Shown here: piece after piece, positions 38,097 to 47,140 of the stretch
Layout: every line of letters starts with the position of its first letter
Position numbering within the stretch: position 1 is the first letter of the stretch
Origin: Alphaproteobacteria bacterium
GTDB taxonomy: Bacteria > Pseudomonadota > Alphaproteobacteria > MPNO01 > UBA2964
Length of the DNA: 64,000 bases
NCBI GenBank assembly: GCA_012103315.1
Contig: WLWZ01000011.1
Location: forward strand, 75,869-139,868
Reading direction: 5' to 3'
Translations under genes and position numbers: made by a program
Notes under the pieces: generated by a model
Seen by the model: the letters and a program-made list of their open reading frames with translations, nothing else
What the model was told of the DNA's origin: nothing
Database searches by the model: none

Positions 38097-39405
38097 TGAA
38101 GGAACACCTTTCCCGAGCGTTTATACCTTATTGCCGGTGTTGGGTGTCGTTCTAATAATTCTCTACGCGCAAGAGGAAACATTTGCAGCGAAACTCCTAA
38201 GTACCAAGTTGTTCGTTGGCGCAGGCCTGATTAGCTATAGTGCGTATTTGTGGCATCAACCGTTATTTGCGTTCGCGCGTGTGCGTTTAATCGGCGAGAT
38301 AAGTGTAGCGCTTACGCTAACGCTTTGTGTTTTTACAGTCGTATTGGCAGCGTTAAGCTGGAAATTTATAGAACAACCTTTTCGTCGTCGTCGCGGCATT
38401 GTTACCAAGACGTCCATTATTTTCTCTTCGATGTTTATTATGGCCTTTGCTCTCAGTACATTGGGCTTTGTCGGGCATTTAAGCGGTGGTTTCCCAATGC
38501 GCTTTGACCAGAATATTAGAGCAATGCTTTCTGTGTCGAAGGATGAAAACCCTTATCACCGGAAATGCCACTTAGGTGATCAGCGGAATACGTTTGCCCA
38601 TCCTTTAGAGGGGTGCAAAGACTTTTTCATAAATGGAAAAGCCGACGTAATTTTTATCGGAGATAGTCAATCAGATGCAATCTCATATAAAATACAAAAT
38701 CTTTTAAAGAGGAAAGCAGTCGGTTCTTATGCAGTTTCCTATGGCGGGTGTGTTGGGTTGCCTGGCCTATATCTCGTTGATCGGGACTCCGCTCATAAAT
38801 GCGCTGAATATAATCAGTCTATGCTCAGGTTTGCTAAAGAAGCAGGAATAAAGACCTTGGTGATCACGTCACGCTTTCCACTATATTTGGATGGTACGAG
38901 GTTTGATAATAAAGAAGGCGGCGTTGAACGAGGAAGGCGAACATTTGTTGATTTGGTTCAGTTTCGGAACAAACGTTTAGCATTTGATTCTGAGATTCGA
39001 AGGAAACGAGTAAAGGCGTATTATCGAGAAGCCTTAGAAAATTTGTTAAAAGAATTCAATGTAGTGTTGGTTTATCCGATTCCTGAAGCGGGCTGGGATG
39101 TTCCGTCGTATCTCGCAAAAGTATCTATGTTGGAGGTCTCCGGGGCTAAATTTAGTACATCTTTGCGGATATATAACAGTCGAAATGCGGATGTGTTTGA
39201 TGCATTCGATGGCATCGCGAGTAGAAGGCTGTTTAGAGTTTTACCAAAAAACGTATTTTGTTCTGATGAAAGCGAACGGTGTTTTTTTTCTGACAGCAGC
39301 AAAGTGTTCTACAAAGATAGCGACCATTTATCTGGCTATGGCGCTGAACTAATAGCTCCTCAGATTGTCGAAGCAATCAACCGTTCTATTGTGAGTCTAC
39401 AATAG
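38011..39405 (+). CDS. Acyltransferase-3 C-terminal membrane part plus SGNH domain
   Basis: Continuation of the acyltransferase in the next frame. It has further membrane helices (ISLVGFVAIIFAIFAYDEG, FVGAGLISYSAYLWHQPLFA, LTLTLCVFTVVLAAL), the conserved WKFIEQPFRRR, and a C-terminal periplasmic SGNH domain with VIFIGDSQSDAISY (block I Ser) and DSDHLSGYGAEL (block V Asp/His). The nominal start at TTG 38011 lies in the middle of a membrane helix pair and has no ribosome site, so it is not an independent gene. Fusions of acyltransferase-3 with SGNH domains modify O-antigen or peptidoglycan. Whether full protein is made depends on the length of the A tract. Confidence 0.82.
   Translation: MCKKNGVKKNNTISLVGFVAIIFAIFAYDEGTPFPSVYTLLPVLGVVLIILYAQEETFAAKLLSTKLFVGAGLISYSAYLWHQPLFAFARVRLIGEISVALTLTLCVFTVVLAALSWKFIEQPFRRRRGIVTKTSIIFSSMFIMAFALSTLGFVGHLSGGFPMRFDQNIRAMLSVSKDENPYHRKCHLGDQRNTFAHPLEGCKDFFINGKADVIFIGDSQSDAISYKIQNLLKRKAVGSYAVSYGGCVGLPGLYLVDRDSAHKCAEYNQSMLRFAKEAGIKTLVITSRFPLYLDGTRFDNKEGGVERGRRTFVDLVQFRNKRLAFDSEIRRKRVKAYYREALENLLKEFNVVLVYPIPEAGWDVPSYLAKVSMLEVSGAKFSTSLRIYNSRNADVFDAFDGIASRRLFRVLPKNVFCSDESERCFFSDSSKVFYKDSDHLSGYGAELIAPQIVEAINRSIVSLQ
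38017..38024 (+). repeat. A8 homopolymer at the acyltransferase frameshift
   Basis: Eight consecutive A (GTGC-A8-CGG). With seven A the reading is Val-Gln-Lys-Asn-Gly-Val and the two halves join. The tract is a candidate for slipped-strand phase variation, transcriptional slippage or a sequencing error. Confidence 0.8.
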
Positions 39406-39532
39406 GGCTATTGGTGTCAAAACAAATGCTGCAACGCGCTCAGTCTGCAAGTAAAAGGCTATGCGACCGATGTGCTGTGTTGTTGGCCTCGGAGTTTAGC
39501 AGAGAGAAGAAGATGTGTAAGTAGGGTGGAGC

Positions 39533-40231
39533 CTACTCGCCTTTAACGGCTTTCTCCTTGCGGCGCATTTCATCGGCTTTAGCTTGTTGGCCCATCTTCT
39601 CATATACTTTGGCAAGTGTGCGATACGTTCCCTTGACACGCCTCGCGTATTTATAGCCTCCCGCCAGTTTTGCTTTGCGGATGGCGAGTAGCGTGAGCGC
39701 TGCGCTTTCCGCCCCAGCATAATTCTTTCCAAACCATTGTGCGCGAAACAATCCTAGTGCTGGCCGTTCCATATCACTTGCTACTGAATACAAATCTCCG
39801 CCCCTACTTTTTCGCTTTGCCTCGATGAGGCTCACCAATTTCTCGTATGTACGCGCGGCATCCTTATACTTCTTCTGTTTCATGTATTCGTAGCCGAGTT
39901 GATTTAGCCCTTTCGACCAGACACTGTTAGCCTTTCCTTTGTACTGGATATCGAGTATCGCAACCATCCGCTCCAAGGGCGCCGCTGGGTTTTTCCAGCA
40001 AGATGGATACAGACCCACAACATTTGCTAGATCGTAGAGGTCAGGGATCTTGCCAGATTTTTTGCCACTTACGATTGCTTCAGCTTGCTCCAATCGACTC
40101 TGATATTTTTTCTTAAGGTCTATTGGGCATTTGGCTTTCTTCGCCTCGGCTCCTATCGGAGAGAGGAAAAGTGCGGACATTACAATGGTTGTACAAAGGC
40201 GGACAATCATGGGCATTTTTCCTACATCCAT
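39533..40231 (-). CDS. Secreted TPR-like hypothetical protein
   Basis: A 232-residue exported protein. The Met at 40231 or the one at 40216 could be used; the signal peptide (MPMIVRLCTTIVMSALFLSP, cleavage near AEA) fits the second better. The mature chain is basic and helical, with at least two TPR-like units (LNQLGYEYMKQKKYKDAART and TYRTLAKVYEKMGQQAKADE). Two Cys (AKCPID, PSCWKN) may pair. The role is unknown; small periplasmic TPR proteins often support envelope assembly. Its neighbours are surface-modification genes. Confidence 0.68.
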   Translation of the reverse strand: MDVGKMPMIVRLCTTIVMSALFLSPIGAEAKKAKCPIDLKKKYQSRLEQAEAIVSGKKSGKIPDLYDLANVVGLYPSCWKNPAAPLERMVAILDIQYKGKANSVWSKGLNQLGYEYMKQKKYKDAARTYEKLVSLIEAKRKSRGGDLYSVASDMERPALGLFRAQWFGKNYAGAESAALTLLAIRKAKLAGGYKYARRVKGTYRTLAKVYEKMGQQAKADEMRRKEKAVKGE

Positions 40232-40353
40232 TGTTGATTAACGTTTGCGATCAGGTGCCGGTTTTCGGCGGCCTGTTCCGATTTAAAGACATATAACTCA
40301 TCGATATTGAATCATAAAATGTAACAGTATTGCTGATTGGGAAAAGCTGACAG

Positions 40354-41286
40354 CTATTGGGCTGGTGTAAACAATACGTCAAAATATTCGGCGTCAGTTT
40401 CAGTGAGGGTATTTGCTAGATCTTTGAAATTTGTCTGAACCAATCCTCCAGCCTCTGAATCTATGACGCCTACGCGATAATTAAAGTCCTCAAAAAACTT
40501 CAACAGCTCTCCGTGGCTTGATCCTGCTCGAACGAGTGCTTCGGGTGTTACTTCACAAAGCACCGATGGTTTGTCGTTGGCGATTGTTTCTTTTGCGCCA
40601 TTGAGAAGATTCATCTCGAACCCTTGAACATCCACTTTTAAGACGTCCAGTTTTTTGTGCGGTAGCTCTTTTTGAAAAAAGTGATCGAGTGCATAAATTG
40701 GCACTGTCTCTTTGGTTCCTTCGCTTTGACGAACATTCCATTCGAAGAAGCTGTGGCCGCCGGGATTTGCGGAATCTGTGTAAAGGGTGATTTTTTGCGT
40801 TTGTGTCACTAAGCCCGGCCTGAACAGTTGTTAGGTTCTGGGTCGAAAGAAGCGCTGCATTTTCTGTTAAAAGACCGTAAGGTGGGGTTCAAATGCTATC
40901 ACCTGGCCGTTGGTACCAACCAAATTTGCTGCCGTTAGCGCATAATGCCCAAAGTTTGCCCCGGCATCGACGACCGTTGCGCCAGGCTTAAGGAGGTCTG
41001 TGAATACTCTTGTCTCAACAGGTTCCCAATGTCCTCGCCGAATTATTGCGCGCGTCAGATTGTCCCGCGCGGGGACCGCCATTAAGCGATAATGCCGTGT
41101 ACGCATCTCGAATGGCTGCGAGGGTTGTAAGAGGTAGAACAGGATTCTCCAGATAGCGGAAAGTAAACGACTGCGATCTATTCGATGTGTCGGAAAATGT
41201 TTCGCTAGTTTTTGAAAGAGACTGTTGCGCATAAACTTGTGTGCTGAAAGGTACTTGTTTGAAGCACTATACGCTGCAGGGCACAA
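40354..41286 (-). pseudogene. FkbM-family methyltransferase with two compensating frameshifts
   Basis: The gene reads as two in-frame pieces. The first (from 41286 to a TAA at 40867-40869) has the SAM-binding DAGANFGHYALTAANLVG and VIAFEPH. The second (from 40809 to 40354) has the FkbM block ITLYTDSANPGGHSF and LDVLKVDVQGFEMNLLNGA. Between them the frame holds two stops and no homology, but a shifted frame gives LLTENAALLSTQNLTTV and QAGLSDTNAK, exactly the missing family segment. So one base seems lost near 40881-40886 and one gained in the T6 tract at 40791-40796 (A6 in the coding strand). The repaired product would be 310 residues and would O-methylate a sugar or another small acceptor. 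Whether this is a true pseudogene or two sequencing indels cannot be decided here. A start at the Met at 41232 is also possible. Confidence 0.82.
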
Positions 41287-41361
41287 CCAGCAACGTTATG
41301 ATGGATTGCCATTCTGGTTTAGGAAGTTATCCTTTGGGACAGCGACGAGTTGGTGCAGGTC

Positions 41362-42444
41362 ATGGCGAAAGCAAATAAACTATCTTTAGCGCCCGTAAGT
41401 GACGGTACTGAAACCCGTAAACGCGAACATATTGAAACTGTTCTCAATTCGAATGTCGCTGCTAAAGGCGTCACGACTGGTTTTGAAATGTTTGCTTTCG
41501 AACATTGTGCGTTACCTGAACTTGATCTCGACAACATTGATTTATCGATCACGGTTTTCGACAAAAAACTTTCGGCACCAATTCTAATTTCCAGCATGAC
41601 CGGTGGTGCTGCCGAGGGAGGTGTGATCAATCGACGTCTTGCCGAATGTGCACAGGAGCTTGGGTTGGCTATGGGACTCGGGTCCCAGAGAGCCGGAATA
41701 GAACGGCCGGAACTATCGGATACTTACAAAGTGCGGGACATCGCACCCAATATCCTTCTGTTTGCCAATTTAGGGGCTGTTCAATTGAATTACGGATATG
41801 GCGTTGAGCAGGCGCGCCGCGCGGTAGATATGATCGAAGCAGATGCTCTTTTTATCCATCTCAATCCTTTGCAGGAAGCTGTTCAGCCGGAAGGTGACCG
41901 CGACTGGCGTGGAATTATCGGAAAGTTAGAACAGCTCGTTTTAAAGTTGGATGTACCTGTCGTTGTAAAAGAAGTCGGTAGCGGACTCTCTGGTAAATTG
42001 GCGAAGACGCTCATTTCTATTGGCGTTGCGGGTATGGACGTTGCTGGAGCAGGGGGCACCAGCTGGAGCGAAGTAGAAGCCAACCGGCAATCTGATCCGT
42101 TAATAAGAAAAGTTGCGCATAGCTTCGCGGGGTGGGGAATTCCGACCGCACATTCTTTGATACAGGTCCATCGCGAGGCCGAGAGTTTACCGGTCTTTGC
42201 AAGCGGCGGGCTAAGAAACGGGATTGATATCGCAAAAGCTATTCGTCTTGGAGCGACAATGTGTGGAGTTGCTGCGCCAGCGCTTGGTGCCGCAGACGAG
42301 GACGCAGAGATAGTAACGCGGCATATGCAATGCCTGATTGAAGAATTGAAGGTTGCGGCTTTTTGTACTGGATCGGGCAATCTAACGGAGTTAACACGGG
42401 CTCCTCTTCGTCGCGTAAATGATTGGTCAGCCGTTGAAGTTTGA
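41362..42444 (+). CDS. fni: Type 2 isopentenyl-diphosphate delta-isomerase
   Basis: A 360-residue FMN/NADPH-dependent isomerase (Idi-2). The start is ATG 41362; the frame extends 12 bases upstream to a TTG without support. Characteristic blocks are RKREHIETVLNSN at the N-terminus, PILISSMTGGAAEGG, GLGSQRAGIE, LFIHLNPLQEAVQPEGDRDW (metal and substrate binding) and VVVKEVGSGLSG, then GVAGMDVAGAGGTSW for FMN phosphate. It interconverts IPP and DMAPP, the building blocks of isoprenoids. An Idi-2 is not essential where the MEP pathway makes both isomers but adjusts their ratio. No other isoprenoid gene is adjacent. Confidence 0.93.
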   Translation: MAKANKLSLAPVSDGTETRKREHIETVLNSNVAAKGVTTGFEMFAFEHCALPELDLDNIDLSITVFDKKLSAPILISSMTGGAAEGGVINRRLAECAQELGLAMGLGSQRAGIERPELSDTYKVRDIAPNILLFANLGAVQLNYGYGVEQARRAVDMIEADALFIHLNPLQEAVQPEGDRDWRGIIGKLEQLVLKLDVPVVVKEVGSGLSGKLAKTLISIGVAGMDVAGAGGTSWSEVEANRQSDPLIRKVAHSFAGWGIPTAHSLIQVHREAESLPVFASGGLRNGIDIAKAIRLGATMCGVAAPALGAADEDAEIVTRHMQCLIEELKVAAFCTGSGNLTELTRAPLRRVNDWSAVEV

Positions 42445-42510
42445 ACGTTTGAAGGCAGATTTTCGGATTGTTGAATTTGAATGATCTCCGAGTAATTGAA
42501 AGGAATTTTT

Positions 42511-43215
42511 ATGGCCGTAAAGCCGGAACCGGTTCGTGAATCGGGGACCAAGGCACCTCGTCCGAAGGATGCTGCAACGCTTATTATTTTCCGTTTGGCT
42601 GGGAAGAATGTTGAAGTTCTGATGGGGCAGCGGCACCGGAAACACAAGTTTCTTCCGCAACGTTATGTATTCCCAGGGGGACGCGTTGAGCGATCAGATA
42701 GTCGGGTGCGCTCCGCGACTAAATTGCGGCCCGAGGTTGAAGAGTTGCTTACACGTAAGGCGACACCGGCACGCGCTCGTGCGCTAGTCGCTACAGCCAT
42801 TCGAGAAACCTTTGAGGAAACGGGACTCATTATTGGAAAACCGGATATAGAGCCGCATCGTTCGGTTCCTGGTAATTGGCAACGATTCTTTGAGAATGGC
42901 ATTGCACCGAGTTTCGAAAATTTAAATTATGTCGCTCGAGCGGTTACGCCCGCATGGCGTCCGATCCGGTTTAATGCCCGATTTTTTATGATTGATCATA
43001 AACACGTAAACGGTGAGCTAGGCGGCGATGGGGAATTGCTAGATCTTGTATATGTGCCTCTTGCTGAAACCGGTAACCTAGAGCTTCCCCTTATTACAAC
43101 TCGGATCTTAGAGTTGGTCGAAGGTCTGGTCCGGCACCCCCAAAATTTCAAGAGCAGGCGTACAGTTCCTAATTTCGTCCATAACGGAACATTTCACGAT
43201 TTGGTCGAAGAGTAA
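42511..43215 (+). CDS. Nudix hydrolase, NUDT19/RP2-like
   Basis: A 234-residue Nudix protein starting at ATG 42511 behind GAAAGGA. The Nudix signature is split: VFPGGRVERSD occurs near residue 53, while the catalytic helix AIRETFEETGLII lies some 35 residues later, near 93. In ordinary Nudix boxes these parts are about five to seven residues apart; an insertion at this point is a known trait of the NUDT19/RP2p group of CoA diphosphatases. It is cytosolic and possibly cleaves CoA or acyl-CoA, which is inference from that resemblance. It follows fni by 66 bases on the same strand. Confidence 0.85.
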   Translation: MAVKPEPVRESGTKAPRPKDAATLIIFRLAGKNVEVLMGQRHRKHKFLPQRYVFPGGRVERSDSRVRSATKLRPEVEELLTRKATPARARALVATAIRETFEETGLIIGKPDIEPHRSVPGNWQRFFENGIAPSFENLNYVARAVTPAWRPIRFNARFFMIDHKHVNGELGGDGELLDLVYVPLAETGNLELPLITTRILELVEGLVRHPQNFKSRRTVPNFVHNGTFHDLVEE

Positions 43216-43235
43216 TATGCTGGTTTGGGCTTACG

Positions 43236-43580
43236 TTAACGCGATACCAATTTTAAATGGCGATCAAATACTGAGAGAACATCAGAGAGCTTTTTGCCAC
43301 GTTTCAGCATATTGCCACCCGAACCGACAACATAGTCACCGTGACGGTGGCTTCCTTTTGCGTATTTAAAGACCGTGAATACGGGGTGAGTTCCAGTATC
43401 TCTGTATATTGAAAAGGCAGACATACCCTTGCCATGGTCGATGGCGTAGTCCTTCCACTCACCACTAATTACGCGGCGACTATAATGAGATATGAGCTGA
43501 TTTAATTCGTTCTTCGTAAAATAAACAGACGCAGATTCTTTCCGCTTAAAATCCTTGAGTCGAACAACCTTGGGCATCAT
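43236..43580 (-). CDS. DUF2794 family protein
   Basis: A 114-residue cytosolic protein. The order of blocks FTKNELNQLISHYSRRVISG, EWKDYAIDHGKGMSAFSIYR and NMLKRGKKLSDVLSVFD matches DUF2794, a family found in alphaproteobacteria. Function is not known. It converges on the Nudix gene, with about 20 bases between stops, and faces a 186-base spacer before yfgM. Confidence 0.8.
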   Translation of the reverse strand: MMPKVVRLKDFKRKESASVYFTKNELNQLISHYSRRVISGEWKDYAIDHGKGMSAFSIYRDTGTHPVFTVFKYAKGSHRHGDYVVGSGGNMLKRGKKLSDVLSVFDRHLKLVSR

Positions 43581-43721
43581 CCCACCTAGTACTCCCGACC
43601 TGTTTATTACAGTCTTGTTTCAAAGATTATATTCACGATTGGGGACTGCCGTCTAGCAATCAGGACGTGATTTTGCCGCTGAATATGGGTGTTTGCCTTG
43701 GTGCGATGGCATGGCTATTGT

Positions 43722-43745
43722 AACGCCGCTTTTAAAGGCGTTTTT
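43722..43745 (+). terminator. Terminator-like hairpin just upstream of yfgM
   Basis: AACGCC / GGCGTT with a nine-base loop, followed by TTTTT. It points along the plus strand and ends 21 bases before the yfgM start, yet the nearest plus-strand gene upstream ends at 43215. It could end an unseen small RNA, insulate the operon, or act as a leader attenuator. Confidence 0.5.
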
Positions 43746-43766
43746 GCTGGTCCCTAGGAGTTTGAT

Positions 43767-44417
43767 GTGGGCGATATTTTTCGTGAAATAGATGAAGAGC
43801 TGCGGCAAGAGCGGTTTGAAAAACTATGGCAGCGCTATGGTAAAATTGTAATTGGCGCTGCAGTTGCTGTTGTGCTCGCAGTGGCAGGTTTCAAGGCCTT
43901 CGAACATTTTCAAACGAAACAGCGCGATACCTATAGTGCCCAATACGCTGCGGCATCAAAATTGTTGGCAGAAGGCAAGAAAACTGAAGCGGCAGCGTTG
44001 TTCGCGGGGTTGGGCAAGGATGGTAATACTGGTTACGCCGTTTTATCCCGTTTTCAGCAGGCAGCAATTAGGGCTGATACCGGTGATATTCCTGGTGCGA
44101 TCAAGCTCTATGACGCAATAGCATCCGACAATGATGTAGATAAATCACTTCAGGAAGCAGCGGTAATTTTTAGTGTATCGCGTCAAATCGATAGCGGCAG
44201 CGCTGATCGCACAGCGTTGGATAGTAAATTGACGCCATTGAGGGACAAAGAAAATCCATGGCGGCACTCAGCGAACGAATTGAGCGGACTTCTTGCTTTG
44301 CAAGCGGGGGATTCAGCTGTTGCACGGAGCCGGTTTACGAGTATCTCAGATGATCTCAAGGCACCTCAGAGAATGCGGACACGCGCGTCACAAATTCTTG
44401 CTGTTATCGCTAACTAG
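43767..44417 (+). CDS. YfgM-like tetratricopeptide membrane protein
   Basis: A 216-residue protein starting at GTG 43767, near AGGAG. A cytoplasmic basic N-terminus (EELRQERFEKLWQRYGK) leads to one membrane helix (IVIGAAVAVVLAVAGFKAF) and a periplasmic TPR-like domain. This is the TPR_21/YfgM architecture, an ancillary factor of the SecYEG translocon and periplasmic chaperone network in E. coli. The next two genes are bamB and der, the same order as yfgM-bamB-der in other proteobacteria. Confidence 0.85.
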   Translation: MGDIFREIDEELRQERFEKLWQRYGKIVIGAAVAVVLAVAGFKAFEHFQTKQRDTYSAQYAAASKLLAEGKKTEAAALFAGLGKDGNTGYAVLSRFQQAAIRADTGDIPGAIKLYDAIASDNDVDKSLQEAAVIFSVSRQIDSGSADRTALDSKLTPLRDKENPWRHSANELSGLLALQAGDSAVARSRFTSISDDLKAPQRMRTRASQILAVIAN

Positions 44418-44438
44418 TAAAGGGTAGTGCAGCTCATT

Positions 44439-45752
44439 ATGTCTCGTGTTTTTCTTATCATATTGACCTCCAGCTTGCTCGCCGGCTGTGGTAACTGGTT
44501 CGGCACAAAGGAGGCAAAACCACTACCAGGGAAGCGAATTTCCGTTCTGTCCCTTGAGTCCTCGTTAGAACCGGACCCAAAACTGGCTGATTTGGCGGTT
44601 CGATTGCCTCGACCCTATAAGAACCAGAACTGGGCACAAGCTGGCGGAACGCCCAGCCATGCGATGCATCACCTATCCGCTCCCGGCGGTTTGGGCAAGG
44701 TGTGGGAAGTTGATATCGGTGACGGTACTGACGGTGACGCCCAATTGATTACAGCACCGGTTGTTTCCAATGGACGGGTCTACACGATGGATGTTGACGC
44801 GACTGTTCAAGCGCTGGATGCAGCATCTGGGCAAACGATTTGGCGCGCTAATGTTGCGCCGAAGGATGAAGACGATGGAACATTGGGTGGCGGTCTCGCC
44901 GTTGCCAATGGAAAGTTATTTGTCACAACAGGATTTGCGCAGGTTATCGCCCTGAATCTGGAGGATGGTAGAGTCGTCTGGCGCCGGACACTAAATGGGC
45001 CAATTAGAGCAGCGCCGACCGTGTTTAGGGGGCGCGTCTTTGCAGTGACGATTGCAAACGAGCTGCATGCCCTGAATGACTCTGACGGCAAAACTTTGTG
45101 GACTCATATTGGTATTACAGAGACGGCTGGTTTGCTTGGGGGGGCAGCACCTGCAGCGGCCGGGTCGGTGGTCATAAGTTCCTTTTCGTCCGGCGAAGTT
45201 TTTGCGCTGCGTATCGAAAATGGACGGGTCATTTGGTCCGATTCATTAACCGCAATTAGGCGATCAAGCCCACTTTCTACTCTGGCTCATATTCGCGGCC
45301 GACCCGTTATTGACCGTGGGCAGGTTATCGTTACGGCAAATAGTGGTCGAACGGTTGCAATCAATCTGCGGACAGGTGCGCGGGTTTGGGAAAAACGTGT
45401 GGGGGCGGGAAACGGTCCTTGGGTAGCCGGCGAATTCATATTTGTTTTGTCAGCATTCGGCGAATTGATTTGCTTGTCGAGGCGAACAGGCGGTGTTCGT
45501 TGGGTGACACAGCTACAACGATATGAAGACGAAGAGGATCAGGAAGACCCGGTTTTTTGGACCGGCCCGGTTCTTGCTGGTGATCGTCTGCTAATCGGTG
45601 GCAGTCATGAAGAAGTATGGTCGATCTCGCCATATACCGGTCGTATCCTCGGCAGGGTTAAGGTATCAGGCCCGGTATTTATTCCGCCGGTCATCGCAAA
45701 CGACACAATTTATATATTGTCAGATGACGCTAAGCTTCTAGCGCTTCGATAA
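44439..45752 (+). CDS. bamB: Outer membrane assembly lipoprotein BamB
   Basis: A 437-residue lipoprotein. ATG 44439 is chosen because the signal MSRVFLIILTSSLLAGC begins there; the lipobox is LLAGC. The rest is an eight-bladed PQQ/WD-like beta propeller, seen as repeated units such as VQALDAASGQTIWRANV, VIALNLEDGRVVWRRTL, LHALNDSDGKTLWTHIG and TVAINLRTGARVWEKRV. BamB is a non-essential scaffold of the BAM complex that inserts beta-barrel proteins. It is ten bases downstream of yfgM's stop region and four bases upstream of der. Confidence 0.93.
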   Translation: MSRVFLIILTSSLLAGCGNWFGTKEAKPLPGKRISVLSLESSLEPDPKLADLAVRLPRPYKNQNWAQAGGTPSHAMHHLSAPGGLGKVWEVDIGDGTDGDAQLITAPVVSNGRVYTMDVDATVQALDAASGQTIWRANVAPKDEDDGTLGGGLAVANGKLFVTTGFAQVIALNLEDGRVVWRRTLNGPIRAAPTVFRGRVFAVTIANELHALNDSDGKTLWTHIGITETAGLLGGAAPAAAGSVVISSFSSGEVFALRIENGRVIWSDSLTAIRRSSPLSTLAHIRGRPVIDRGQVIVTANSGRTVAINLRTGARVWEKRVGAGNGPWVAGEFIFVLSAFGELICLSRRTGGVRWVTQLQRYEDEEDQEDPVFWTGPVLAGDRLLIGGSHEEVWSISPYTGRILGRVKVSGPVFIPPVIANDTIYILSDDAKLLALR

Positions 45753-45756
45753 AATT

Positions 45757-47127
45757 ATGTCTTTCAGGTTGGTTATCCTTGGCCGACCCAATGTCGGAAA
45801 ATCGACGCTCTTTAATCGTCTTTGCGGTGTCCGGGCCGCGCTTGTTGATCCCACTCCAGGTGTTACCAGGGATCGCCGTGTCGGCGAAGCCTCATTGGGC
45901 GACTTGAAGTTCCAGGTAATTGATACCGCAGGACTAGAAGAAACTCCTGATGGTATCATGGAAGGCGCCATGCAGGCGCAAACTCAGGCCGCCATAAAAG
46001 ACGCTGATGCCGCTTTGTTGGTTATCGATGCGCGGTCAGGGGTGACACCGGTGGACCGACATTTCGCTGACCTGCTCCGCAAGATATCGATTCCCGTTCT
46101 TCTGATTGCCAATAAATGCGGAGGAAAAGCTGGGGCGCCGGGACTTTATGAATCCTATGAGCTTGGTTTGGGGGAGCCAACAGGCATATCTGCCGAGCAT
46201 GGAGAGGGGCTCGTTGATCTCTATGAGATTATTGCGCCATTGATAGATGCTGCGCAGAATCCGATTGATGAATTTGACAACGAAGATATCGATGTTTCTT
46301 ATGTCGAAGAGACAGGGCCTCTTCAAATGGCGATCGTCGGTCGTCCTAATGTTGGCAAATCGACACTCCTGAACAGCCTCTTAGGTGAGAACCGCGTGAT
46401 CACCGGACCGGAGCCTGGGGTCACGCGTGATGCAATTTCTGTTGATTGGGACTGGCGAGGCGAGCCCGTAAAAGTATTTGATACCGCAGGACTTCGTCGT
46501 CGGTCGCGTGTTCAGGAAAAATTGGAAAAGCTTTCCGCAGCGGACACCATGAGGGCGATAAAATTTGCCCATGTTGCCGTGCTGGTTCTTGATGGCACGA
46601 CAATGGCAGAGCGCCAGGACCTTACGATTGCGGAGCATGTGGTCGAGGAGGGGCGGGCGCTGATCATTGCTATAAATAAATGGGATCTCATCGACGATAG
46701 GGCCGCGGCATTGAACAAATTAACAGATCGGCTGGAGCGGTCGTTGCCGCAAGTACGTGGGATTCCGATTGTGACGATGTCGGCTCTTACCGGAAATGGT
46801 ATTGATAGGTTGATGCCAGCTGTCAGGAAGGCATTTGATATCTGGAATATCAGACTGCCGACGGGCCCGTTAAACCGCTGGTTAGAAGACATTTTGGATA
46901 ATCATCCGCCGCCTCTTTCAAAAGGGCGGCGCCTGCGGTTGCGCTATATAACCCAGGTTAAAGGTCGTCCGCCGACTTTTGCTGTCTTTTCCAGTCGGCC
47001 TACAGATTTCCCTGAATCTTACCGCCGATATTTGGTAAATAGCTTGCGAGAAACATTTGGCCTTGATGGCGTACCAATTCGTCTCAACTTGCGTGGCGGC
47101 AAAAACCCGTATGTGAAAGACAGCTGA
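45757..47127 (+). CDS. der: Ribosome biogenesis GTPase Der (EngA)
   Basis: A 456-residue protein with tandem GTPase domains, the feature unique to Der: first P-loop GRPNVGKSTLFNRL near residue 9, second GRPNVGKSTLLNSL near residue 192, each with a DTAGL switch II and NKxD-type motifs (NKCG in the first, NKWDLID in the second). The first domain's NKCG lacks the usual Asp, which is worth noting since NKxD recognises guanine. The C-terminal KH-like domain contains the RLRYITQVKGRPPTFAVF block. Der acts in 50S maturation. Confidence 0.95.
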   Translation: MSFRLVILGRPNVGKSTLFNRLCGVRAALVDPTPGVTRDRRVGEASLGDLKFQVIDTAGLEETPDGIMEGAMQAQTQAAIKDADAALLVIDARSGVTPVDRHFADLLRKISIPVLLIANKCGGKAGAPGLYESYELGLGEPTGISAEHGEGLVDLYEIIAPLIDAAQNPIDEFDNEDIDVSYVEETGPLQMAIVGRPNVGKSTLLNSLLGENRVITGPEPGVTRDAISVDWDWRGEPVKVFDTAGLRRRSRVQEKLEKLSAADTMRAIKFAHVAVLVLDGTTMAERQDLTIAEHVVEEGRALIIAINKWDLIDDRAAALNKLTDRLERSLPQVRGIPIVTMSALTGNGIDRLMPAVRKAFDIWNIRLPTGPLNRWLEDILDNHPPPLSKGRRLRLRYITQVKGRPPTFAVFSSRPTDFPESYRRYLVNSLRETFGLDGVPIRLNLRGGKNPYVKDS

Positions 47128-47140
47128 CGCCGTAGATTTC

